Positions 49,807 to 57,930 of a DNA stretch of 64,000 nt are shown piece after piece. A model generated the notes under the pieces. That model searched no databases. It was given only the letters and a program-made list of their open reading frames with translations, and was not told where the DNA came from. The DNA is from Ahniella sp. (GTDB lineage: Bacteria > Pseudomonadota > Gammaproteobacteria > Xanthomonadales > Ahniellaceae). Within the stretch, counting starts at the first letter, position 1, and each line of letters opens with the position of its first letter. The translations under genes and the position numbers were made by a program. The DNA lies in the NCBI GenBank assembly GCA_016712105.1, contig JADJRU010000001.1, forward strand, positions 310,001-374,000, written 5' to 3'.

Positions 49807-50386
49807 GTGGGAACCCCTACCCGTCCCAGCCGGCGCGACCACCACATCAGCCTGGAACTGTGAATCAGGAAGGCCGCCACTGCCGTGGGCAATCCATAGA
49901 TGGCAATCGCAAACGGCGCCAGATCGATGCCTTGTTGCGCAAGCGTCGACTGGATCAGCAGTACCGCACCAAACGCCACGAACACGTCTTCGCCAAAAAA
50001 CAGACCGATGTTGTCGGTGCCGGCAGCATGGGCGCGGATCCGGCGATACTCGTCAGGCCCAACATCGCGAAGATCTGCCGAATGGCCAGATACGGAATCA
50101 ACACCCGGGCGAAACTGGGTTGACGCAAGCCGCGGATGAACCGCTCGGCATGTTCACGCAGGCCCAAGCGCTCCAGCAACGCAATCGCCGGAAGCGTGAG
50201 AATCAGGATGGCGAGAAACCGGTTGCGCGAGAACGCTTCACCGAGTGTGTTCAGGATGTCGATGAGGCTCATGCCGCCGGCGAGCCCGGAAACCAGGCCA
50301 GCCGACAACACGGTGAGCATGGGCTGCAGGCGCAGCGCCAGACCCGCGATCAGAACCAACAGTCCGAGCGCGGGCCAGAAGTCCAC
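49803..50386 (-). pseudogene. DUF969 family membrane protein with internal deletion and frameshift
   Basis: Starts GTG 50386 (DFWPALGLLVLIAGLALRLQ) just 3 bases after the glnS stop. The N-terminal part through RQIFAMLGLTS and the C-terminal part from HAAGTDNIGLFFGEDVFVAF are typical DUF969. Family members carry about 40-45 residues between these two segments that are missing here, and the frame changes at about 50003-50070. A net frame loss and a missing block point to a real deletion or local misassembly. The C-terminal helices are intact up to the DUF979 overlap. Confidence 0.68.
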
Positions 50387-50389
50387 GAC

Positions 50390-52108
50390 TTACTTGGCCT
50401 TGGCGTACGAGTCGCGCAAGGTACAGATGCGGTTGAACACCGGCCGGTCGGCACGATGGTCGAGGCGGTCCGCAACGAAGTAACCGAGCCGCTCGAACTG
50501 GAACCGCGATTCCGGCTCGACGGCCTTGAGGCTGCCTTCCAGGAACGCGGTCACGGTGCGAACCGACAGCGGGTTCAGATAGTCGCGGTAGCTCTTACCG
50601 TCGTGATCGTCATCCGGATCCGCGACCGTAAAGAGGCGGTCGTACAAGCGCACTTCGGCTTGCATCGCGTGTCGAGTGGAGACCCAATGAATCGTTCCCT
50701 TGATCTTGCGATCGGAACCGGTTCCACCGGGGCGCGAGGTGAGATCGAGGGTGCAACGCAGTTCGATGACGTTGCCGGCATCGTCCTTGATGACCTCTTC
50801 GCACTTCACGATGCCGACCGAGCGCAGGCGCACTTCGCCGCCCGGCACCAATCGGTGGAATCCCTTCGGCGGGACTTCCATGAAGTCTTCGCGTTCGATC
50901 ACCAGTTGCGACGAGAAGCCGACCTGACGTGTGCCGCAGGATTCATCCTTCGGATGGTTCGACAGGGTCAGCAATTCGTCGTGATCGGCTGGCAGGTTCG
51001 TGATGGTCAGGCGAAGCGGGTCGATCACCGCGAGACGTCGTTCGGCCCGGACATCAAGATCATTGCGCACTTCGTTTTCGAGCAGTGAATACTCGAGTAC
51101 GGATTGCTGTTTGGTCACACCGGCGTTGCGCACGAAGTTGCGCAGGGCTTCCGGTGTGTAGCCGCGACGACGGATCCCGCGCAGTGTAGGCATCCGCGCG
51201 TCGTCCCAACCGCTGACGAGACCATCGGTCACCAGCGCCAGCAACTTGCGTTTGCTCATCACCAGAAAATCGAGATTCAGACGCGAGAACTCGATCTGCC
51301 GCGACCGACCAGGCTTGAGTTCAAGGCGCGCCAACTCATCGGCGAGCTCAGGCATGGCCCACACCGGCAGCCGGTCGAGGCACCAGTCATACAGCGGGCG
51401 GTGATCTTCGAATTCGAGCGTACACAGGGAATGTGTGATGCCTTCGAATGCGTCCGACAGCGCGTGGGCGTAGTCGTACATCGGATAAATACACCAGGCG
51501 TCGCCGGTGTTCTGATGCGCCACCTTGCGGATGCGATACAGCGCCGGATCACGCAGATTGATGTTGCCCGAGCTCATGTCGATTTTCGCGCGGAGCGTCC
51601 GTGCGCCATCGTCGAATTCGCCGGCGCGCATCCGCGCGAACAGGTCGAGATTTTCGGCGATGGTGCGATCGCGGTAAGGGCTGGGTCGACCCGGCTCGGT
51701 CAAAGTGCCGCGATAGGCGCGCACTTCTTCGGCGTTGAGGTCACACACATAGGCCGCGCCATCCTGGATCAGGCGCAGCGCACAGCGATGGAACAGCTCG
51801 AAGTAATCCGAGGCATGACGCAGTTCGGCCCAGTGAAAACCGAGCCAGGTCACGTCTTCCTTGATGGCGTCGACGTATTCCTGTTCTTCCTTGGCTGGAT
51901 TCGTGTCGTCGAAGCGCAGGTTGCAGCGCCCGCCGAATTCCTGGGCCAAACCGAAGTTCAGGCAGATCGACTTGGCGTGACCGATATGGAGGTAACCGTT
52001 CGGCTCCGGCGGAAACCGCGTGGCAATCGACGCGTGTTTGCCGCTGTCGAGATCGTCCATGACGATCTGGCGGATGAAATGGTTGGGCGCTGGATTTTCG
52101 CTGGACAT
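50390..52108 (-). CDS. glnS: Glutaminyl-tRNA synthetase
   Basis: A 572-residue class I synthetase charging tRNA-Gln. It has RFPPEPNGYLHIGHAKS (HIGH at 41-44), the KMSKS-type loop VMSKRKL and the tRNA-acceptor motif FDDTNPAKE. The C-terminal anticodon-binding beta-barrels are present. Length is normal (E. coli 554). First gene of a leftward operon with DUF969, DUF979 and pcp. Confidence 0.97.
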   Translation of the reverse strand: MSSENPAPNHFIRQIVMDDLDSGKHASIATRFPPEPNGYLHIGHAKSICLNFGLAQEFGGRCNLRFDDTNPAKEEQEYVDAIKEDVTWLGFHWAELRHASDYFELFHRCALRLIQDGAAYVCDLNAEEVRAYRGTLTEPGRPSPYRDRTIAENLDLFARMRAGEFDDGARTLRAKIDMSSGNINLRDPALYRIRKVAHQNTGDAWCIYPMYDYAHALSDAFEGITHSLCTLEFEDHRPLYDWCLDRLPVWAMPELADELARLELKPGRSRQIEFSRLNLDFLVMSKRKLLALVTDGLVSGWDDARMPTLRGIRRRGYTPEALRNFVRNAGVTKQQSVLEYSLLENEVRNDLDVRAERRLAVIDPLRLTITNLPADHDELLTLSNHPKDESCGTRQVGFSSQLVIEREDFMEVPPKGFHRLVPGGEVRLRSVGIVKCEEVIKDDAGNVIELRCTLDLTSRPGGTGSDRKIKGTIHWVSTRHAMQAEVRLYDRLFTVADPDDDHDGKSYRDYLNPLSVRTVTAFLEGSLKAVEPESRFQFERLGYFVADRLDHRADRPVFNRICTLRDSYAKAK

Positions 52109-52222
52109 GGGTGGCGCTGGGCGTCTTGAAGATCCGCGTAGTCTAGCAGGGTGGTGCCGAGCATCCCGAGGGAGGGCTGTGGCCAGTGCGAAAGACGGGG
52201 CTCGCCGTGCCGCACAAAACGT

Positions 52223-52303
52223 CCGTCATTCCCGCGAAAGCGGGAAAACGGGGCCCCAGGCCCAAACCTTCGCACAGTGGCGCTTCGCGGGGGGATGACA
52301 AGG
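52223..52303. repeat. Palindromic repeat related to the bioH-aceA array
   Basis: CCGTCATT is followed by the hairpin CCCGC-GAAA-GCGGG and AA, the same left half as the array at 32942-33543. The right half (CGCTTCGCGG, GGATGACAAGG) is diverged. It lies in the 313-base gap between glnS and the ABC operon end, which holds no gene. Confidence 0.65.
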
Positions 52304-52421
52304 GGAGCAACCAAAAGATCGACAAGTAGCGTGACAGCCACCGAATCGGCGAGGGCTTTCACGGTTTGGGCAACGTCGCATCGCGGCTACATCCGCTCCC
52401 ACAGGGTTTGGCTGTCCGCGC

Positions 52422-53087
52422 TTACGCCCCAACCAGCTTGCCGTCCTGCATCCTGAGCACTTGCTGGCCACGGGCGGCGAACTCGGGGTTGTGGGTGACC
52501 TGGATGATGGTGGTGCCGGCACGGTTCAGGTCGGCCAGCAGGTCCATGATGAGCCGGCCCTGGTCGCTGTGCAGGGCACCGGTGGGTTCGTCAGCCAGCA
52601 GCAACCGGGGTGCGGCGATCAGCGCACGGGCAACCGCCACGACTTGCTGCTGGCCACCCGACAGTTGATTGGGATAGTCGTGCCGGCGAGCCCCCAGATC
52701 GAACCGCTCCAGCATGGCCTCCACGCGTGCCTTGACCTCCCGAGCCGGCACACTTCGGTAGGTCAGCGGCAGCTCGATGTTTTCCGCCACCGTCAGGTCG
52801 TCCAGCAGATGGTATTGCTGGAACACGAACGCCACCGCTTCGCGCGAGAACGCCTGGCGCTGTTTGCCGTTCAGCGCATGGAGTGCCTGCCCTTCGAACC
52901 AGTATTCACCGGTCCAGGCGTTGTCGAGCAAACCCAGCACCTGCAGCAGTGTCGACTTGCCTGAGCCCGAGGGCCCGACGATGCTCACGAACGCCCCCTT
53001 CGGGACGTCCAGCTGGATATCACGGAGCACCGGCATGCTGCCGGCACGTGTGGTGTATTGGCGTTGGATGTTCTGTAGTTTGATCAT
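52422..53087 (-). CDS. ABC transporter ATPase (LolD/MacB class) with altered signature
   Basis: A 221-residue ATP-binding subunit. Walker A GPSGSGKST, Q-loop FVFQQYHLL, Walker B RLLLADEPTG and H-loop VTHNPE are intact. Two usually invariant features differ: after LSGGQQQ the Arg is Val (QVVAVARAL), and the D-loop reads GALHSDQG where the family has GNLDSKSG. The site opposite may therefore be catalytically weak. Last gene of the operon; it starts 4 bases after the permease stop. Confidence 0.9.
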   Translation of the reverse strand: MIKLQNIQRQYTTRAGSMPVLRDIQLDVPKGAFVSIVGPSGSGKSTLLQVLGLLDNAWTGEYWFEGQALHALNGKQRQAFSREAVAFVFQQYHLLDDLTVAENIELPLTYRSVPAREVKARVEAMLERFDLGARRHDYPNQLSGGQQQVVAVARALIAAPRLLLADEPTGALHSDQGRLIMDLLADLNRAGTTIIQVTHNPEFAARGQQVLRMQDGKLVGA

Positions 53088-53091
53088 GGCT

Positions 53092-55479
53092 TCAATCCGA
53101 CCGTAACGACTGCATCGGGGACAATCGCGCCACCCGCCAGGCCGGCAGCGCTGTCGCTCCGAGCACGGCGATCAGCAGGACCAGGCCGGTGACCAGATAC
53201 GAGGACCACGGCAGGGCCCCGAGACCGAACAGCTGGGATTCCAGTAACCGCAGCACCAGCCACGAAACCAGTGCACCGAAGACGAATCCTGCGCCGGTCA
53301 GCGAGAGGGCCTCGTGGATCAGCCGGTGCGCCAGTTGTTTGGGTCGTGCGCCAATCGCCAGGCGCAGGCCAAACTCGGGCACCCGTGCACGGCCGGTCAA
53401 CGTCGTCAGCGCATAGATGCCGAACGCCGCCAGAAACAGGGCACTCACCGCAAACGCAAGCAGGATCCGCGTCAGCAAGGTCGTCAGTCCGGTTTGTGCG
53501 CTGGCGTCTCCGGCCAACGAAAATTTGCGCGTCGCAGCTTCTTCTGGCGCCACTTCGGTGATGGCTTGCTCAAGTGCCTGCTGAACCTGCATCGCCGGCA
53601 GGGGGCTTGCCACCACAAAACTCACGCCGACCCAAGGCGCCTGATCAAACGGCAACCACATCTCGGCCTGGACCGCGGAACGTGGCCCGCGATTACGATG
53701 GTCCTTCATCACACCGACTACGGTCGCGGGCTTGCGCGCACCAGGCCCCAGAGGCAACAGCAACTGTTTGCCGATCGGCGATTCCGAGCCGAAGCTCTGC
53801 CGCGCCAGCGTCTCGTTGATCAGGGCAACCATCGGCGCCTGTTCGGTATCGGCGGCACTCAGGTCACGGCCCGATACCAGGGGCACATCGAGCAGATCGC
53901 GATAACCCGGAGACACCCCGCGCATCAGCGCCTGATAGGGCTCGACCTCACTGCGCCCGGCAACCATGGCATCGAGTTCGAATCGCCCGATCACCGACAG
54001 CGGCGCAGCCGTGGTGTAGGCATGTTTTTCGACACCGGGTGTCGCAGCCAGCACCTGCGCGACGGCCGGTGCATATCGACGCCATTCCGCCGGCCCGCCA
54101 TCGCGGAACAGTTGCAGGATCTGGATGCCTTCGGTCCGAAAGCCCAGGCTGACTGCGCTAAGGGACAACACGCTGAGTGTGAGCGCCGCAGCAGTGATCA
54201 AGGCAACCGTCGACATGGCGATGCCGATCGCCGGCCCAAGTTTCAGCCAGCGGCTTCGAAGACCCACCTGGCCCCGCCCGCTCCGCAACACTTCGCTGGC
54301 ATCAGCACGCATCCGCGCACCCAGAAGGCTGGACACGGCCACCGCAACCAGCGCGAGCGCCAGGGCAATTGCCGCCACACTCCAGTCGATCCTGATGCCT
54401 TCCCCGCGCGGCAGGATGTCTGCAAGCAACTGAGCCAGCGCCGTCGTGACGCCCTGCGTGATGATCAGCGCAACCAGCGTCGCCGCGACCGACAGCAAGA
54501 ACAACTCCACGACCGTCACCGTCAGCAGGAGCCTCCGGCTCGCACCCAGCGCCAGCGCTACGGCATGTTCGCGACTGCGTGCGACCGCTCGTGCCTGCAA
54601 GGCCAGACCGGCATTTGTACAGGCGATCAGCAGCACCAGCAGCGCGACCGCAAAACAACCCCACAGCACCACGCGCGTTTCGCCAAGCAGATCTTCCAGC
54701 GCCGAACTCACGACCGGACGCCAGCCAATGTCCTCCAGACGGTACTGCTCGCGCATCCTCGCGGCCACCCGCGCGGCGGCGGCATTTGCCTGCGCCAGAT
54801 CAACACCCGGCTTCAACAATCCGATGGTCGGTACATACCGTGCATTCGGATACACCGGTGAATCGGTCTTCGGCTCAAAGCGCGGGAACATCGGCAACCA
54901 GCCGTCGACGTCGGACCCGGGAAACTGAAAACTCGGCGGCAGCACACCGATCACCTCGGCATCCCCATAGGCCAAGGGCATTTTTTTGCCAATCACGTTC
55001 GGATCGCCACCAAACGAGCGTTGCCACTCGCGATGGGACAACACGATCACTCGCACATCGGCATCGAGGTCGCGTTGCTCGACCGGGCGTCCAAGCAACA
55101 TGTTCGGCGAGAGGATCGGAAAGAAGTCGCCTGTGACCGTGGCGACCGTGAACTCGCGCGGCCGTTCGCCGGAAACCACTACCGTTTCGCCGCTCCAGTT
55201 GTACCTCGCGACCCGGTCGAAGACCTCGCTCTCGGTCGCCATGGCAGCGGCCTCGGCCGACGTGAGCATGGCGCTCGCGGACTGTCGCGCGTTGTGGGCG
55301 TTGAACACGACCACACGCTCTGGATCGGCATAGGGCAATCGCTCCAGCACCACGGCCTTGAGCACACTGAACATGGTGACGGCAATCGCGAGTCCGAGGC
55401 CCAGCATGCCAATCAAATTGAGGCTGAACCCGGGCTGGCGCCAAAGATGACGGAAGGCGGCACGTAATGCGTTGGTCAT
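53092..55479 (-). CDS. Duplicated FtsX/MacB-type ABC permease, copy 3
   Basis: A 795-residue permease of the ADOP type (two MacB-like halves in one chain). There is an N-terminal membrane helix (LNLIGMLGLGLAIAVTMFSV), a periplasmic MacB_PCD domain, an FtsX core of three helices near 270-400, a second periplasmic domain and three C-terminal helices. The start motif FRHLWRQPGFSLNLIG is family-typical. No enzymatic motif. It lies 15 bases after copy 2 and 4 before the ATPase. Confidence 0.88.
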   Translation of the reverse strand: MTNALRAAFRHLWRQPGFSLNLIGMLGLGLAIAVTMFSVLKAVVLERLPYADPERVVVFNAHNARQSASAMLTSAEAAAMATESEVFDRVARYNWSGETVVVSGERPREFTVATVTGDFFPILSPNMLLGRPVEQRDLDADVRVIVLSHREWQRSFGGDPNVIGKKMPLAYGDAEVIGVLPPSFQFPGSDVDGWLPMFPRFEPKTDSPVYPNARYVPTIGLLKPGVDLAQANAAAARVAARMREQYRLEDIGWRPVVSSALEDLLGETRVVLWGCFAVALLVLLIACTNAGLALQARAVARSREHAVALALGASRRLLLTVTVVELFLLSVAATLVALIITQGVTTALAQLLADILPRGEGIRIDWSVAAIALALALVAVAVSSLLGARMRADASEVLRSGRGQVGLRSRWLKLGPAIGIAMSTVALITAAALTLSVLSLSAVSLGFRTEGIQILQLFRDGGPAEWRRYAPAVAQVLAATPGVEKHAYTTAAPLSVIGRFELDAMVAGRSEVEPYQALMRGVSPGYRDLLDVPLVSGRDLSAADTEQAPMVALINETLARQSFGSESPIGKQLLLPLGPGARKPATVVGVMKDHRNRGPRSAVQAEMWLPFDQAPWVGVSFVVASPLPAMQVQQALEQAITEVAPEEAATRKFSLAGDASAQTGLTTLLTRILLAFAVSALFLAAFGIYALTTLTGRARVPEFGLRLAIGARPKQLAHRLIHEALSLTGAGFVFGALVSWLVLRLLESQLFGLGALPWSSYLVTGLVLLIAVLGATALPAWRVARLSPMQSLRSD

Positions 55480-55494
55480 TTCCGGAAATCCTGT

Positions 55495-57921
55495 TCAGTC
55501 GTGACGGAGTGCGGTCATCGGATCCACTGCCAGGGCCCGGCGCGCGGGGACCCAGATGGCCAGCATGGCCGACAGCAGGATCGCAACCAGGACAATCAGG
55601 AACAGCCATGGGTCCAGCGTCCAGGTGTCTTCGGCATTGATGGTCATCAATCTGGACCAGGGAACGCCGAGCCCGAGGCCGATCGCCAGACCGATACCGA
55701 CCCGCGTGAGCGACCCGGCGGAGATCTGTTGCATGACCCGGGCGCCACTGGCACCAATCGCACGACGAACACCGATTTCACGAGTCCGGTTCGCAACGGT
55801 TTGCGCCAGCAGGCCATAAATCCCTGCAGCGGCAAGCAACAGGCCGACCGCACCAAACAGGCCGAAGATCACCGCCAGCAGACGTTGACCGACCATCTCG
55901 GAAGCGATTGTTTCGTCGAGGCGTCGAACCCAATAGACCGGCGTATCGGCATCGACCGCACGCACCATGCCGGGCAGGCGACGAGCCAATGAGGCAACAT
56001 CACCGCGTGCGCGAATGGACAGGCTATTGAATCGTGATGGGGCCTGACGCAAGGACATCAACACCGTGGGATTCGGTGAGTCGTCGATTTCCGTCAGATG
56101 CAAAGTCGGCACCACCCCGACGATTTCGATGGGTCGGGTGTCGCCATCGGCCGAGTGCAACTGTCGCCCGATCGCATCCTGACCCGGCCAATGACGGTCG
56201 ACGAAGGCCTGATCGACGACCGCCACACGAACACCTTCAAGGGTGTCGGTCGCCTGGAAAAAACGACCGGATTGCAAAGAAATGCCGTATGTCTCCAGGA
56301 AGTGATCGTCGATCGCACTGAAGTGGGCATAGTGCGCGTCACCTTGCGGGTCTTCACCGTCCAGCCGATAGTCGGTGCCGACGCCGATTCCGCCCGGAAG
56401 TGATTGCGAAACGGTGGCGGCAGCGACCTCAGGATCAGCGCGCAAGGCGTCACCGAGTCGCTCGAAGAACTGCACTTGGTCGGCAGGCGTCGGAAACGCC
56501 TGCGGAAAGATCGCCACGCGACCGGTCAACACTTCGTCCGTGGCAACCTTGATGCCGAGATCCAAGGTTGCGAGTCGGTCGAGGTCGCGGTACACCGATC
56601 CGGCCCCCACCAGCAGCAAGCAAGACAAGGCCACCTGGAAGACGATCAGGATACGCCCCAGTCGCGACGTTCCAGCCGCACTGCCCTTCGCGCCATCACG
56701 CAGGCCTGCCTGGACATCACCACCCGAGGCGCGCCACGCCGGCATGATGCCCGCGAGCGCGGTGGCCAACAGCGCACTGCCAAAACCCATCAGCGCCATA
56801 CGCCAATCGACACCAAAATGCATCCAGTACGGTTGCGCTTCGCCGGCTGCAGCGAACACGGACTCGACGCCCTTGCCCCCAAAGTGCGCAATCACCAGAC
56901 CGATCGCGGCGGCCAGAGAGGCGAGGATGAACGACTCACAGAGAATGCCGAACAGGATACGGCCACGGCTGGCACCGATCGCAGCACGCACCGAGAGTTC
57001 CCTCGCCCGCGCCACCACCTGGGCCGCTTGCAACCCGGCAACATTCGCACAGGCCAGCAGCAATACGCCAAACCCGGTCACCAGCATGAGATTGAGGATC
57101 ATGCGGGTATGACGCGAGGTATAGAGATAGTTGACCGGCAGGAACTCGACCGGATTCGGCACGCGCGTATCGCTGGGAACGCCTTTCTGTATTTCTGCCC
57201 AGACAACATTCAAGCGCTCGCGGGTGGCCAACAGATCGGTACCGGCGGCAACCCGCACCAGGACAACCGTCTCGGCCTGTTCGGCGCGCGGCGTGTTCGG
57301 ATCAAACTGCGCGGCAAACCATACTTGCTGCCCGAACGGATACGAGAAGCCATCGGGCATGACCCCGACGATCGTCGCGTCGAACGCGTTGATGCGTACA
57401 CGACGCCCGATGATGTCTGCGGCGCCAGCGAAGCGGTCCTGCCAGATGCGGTAAGAGATCGTCGCCACACGTGGTGCGCCCGGCCGATCGTCGTCGGGCT
57501 GAAGAGTCCGGCCGAGTAATGCCGTCACACCGAGCAGCTTGAATACGCCGCTGTTGACCAGCACGCCGTCATAACGCACCACTGTTTTCTGGTCGGCAAT
57601 ATTGATGGTCGCTTCCTGATACAGCGCCACCGTGGTCACCGCAGGCTCGTCCCGCAGCAGGTTCAAGGCATCGCCGGCGGCCAGTTCATCCAATTCATCC
57701 GTGTCCTCCGGGTCGAGTTCACCCAACTGGTAGACCGCCCCGTCGCCAGAGAACGGCCCGGGTTGCAGCACCAGCGTGTTGATCGCACCCAACACGAACA
57801 GCGTGGCACCGAGGCCCACGGCCAGCACAGCGACCGACAAAGCCGTGTAACCGGGCCGGGCAAGCAGCCTTTGGCAGGCTTCCCGGAATTCGATCCGGAG
57901 TGCGGAAAACATCGCTTTCAT
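55495..57921 (-). CDS. Duplicated FtsX/MacB-type ABC permease, copy 2
   Basis: An 808-residue permease with the same two-fold FtsX/MacB_PCD layout. First helix LSVAVLAVGLGATLFVLGAI; central motifs CANVAGLQAAQVVARARELS and ARTREIGVRRAIGASG-type NRTREIGVRRAIGASG near each FtsX end. AAGGA 6 bases before ATG 57921 selects that start over 57927. It lies 9 bases after copy 1. Such permeases do not form a channel but couple ATP hydrolysis to movement of a periplasmic partner. Confidence 0.9.
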   Translation of the reverse strand: MKAMFSALRIEFREACQRLLARPGYTALSVAVLAVGLGATLFVLGAINTLVLQPGPFSGDGAVYQLGELDPEDTDELDELAAGDALNLLRDEPAVTTVALYQEATINIADQKTVVRYDGVLVNSGVFKLLGVTALLGRTLQPDDDRPGAPRVATISYRIWQDRFAGAADIIGRRVRINAFDATIVGVMPDGFSYPFGQQVWFAAQFDPNTPRAEQAETVVLVRVAAGTDLLATRERLNVVWAEIQKGVPSDTRVPNPVEFLPVNYLYTSRHTRMILNLMLVTGFGVLLLACANVAGLQAAQVVARARELSVRAAIGASRGRILFGILCESFILASLAAAIGLVIAHFGGKGVESVFAAAGEAQPYWMHFGVDWRMALMGFGSALLATALAGIMPAWRASGGDVQAGLRDGAKGSAAGTSRLGRILIVFQVALSCLLLVGAGSVYRDLDRLATLDLGIKVATDEVLTGRVAIFPQAFPTPADQVQFFERLGDALRADPEVAAATVSQSLPGGIGVGTDYRLDGEDPQGDAHYAHFSAIDDHFLETYGISLQSGRFFQATDTLEGVRVAVVDQAFVDRHWPGQDAIGRQLHSADGDTRPIEIVGVVPTLHLTEIDDSPNPTVLMSLRQAPSRFNSLSIRARGDVASLARRLPGMVRAVDADTPVYWVRRLDETIASEMVGQRLLAVIFGLFGAVGLLLAAAGIYGLLAQTVANRTREIGVRRAIGASGARVMQQISAGSLTRVGIGLAIGLGLGVPWSRLMTINAEDTWTLDPWLFLIVLVAILLSAMLAIWVPARRALAVDPMTALRHD

Positions 57922-57930
57922 GAACATTCC

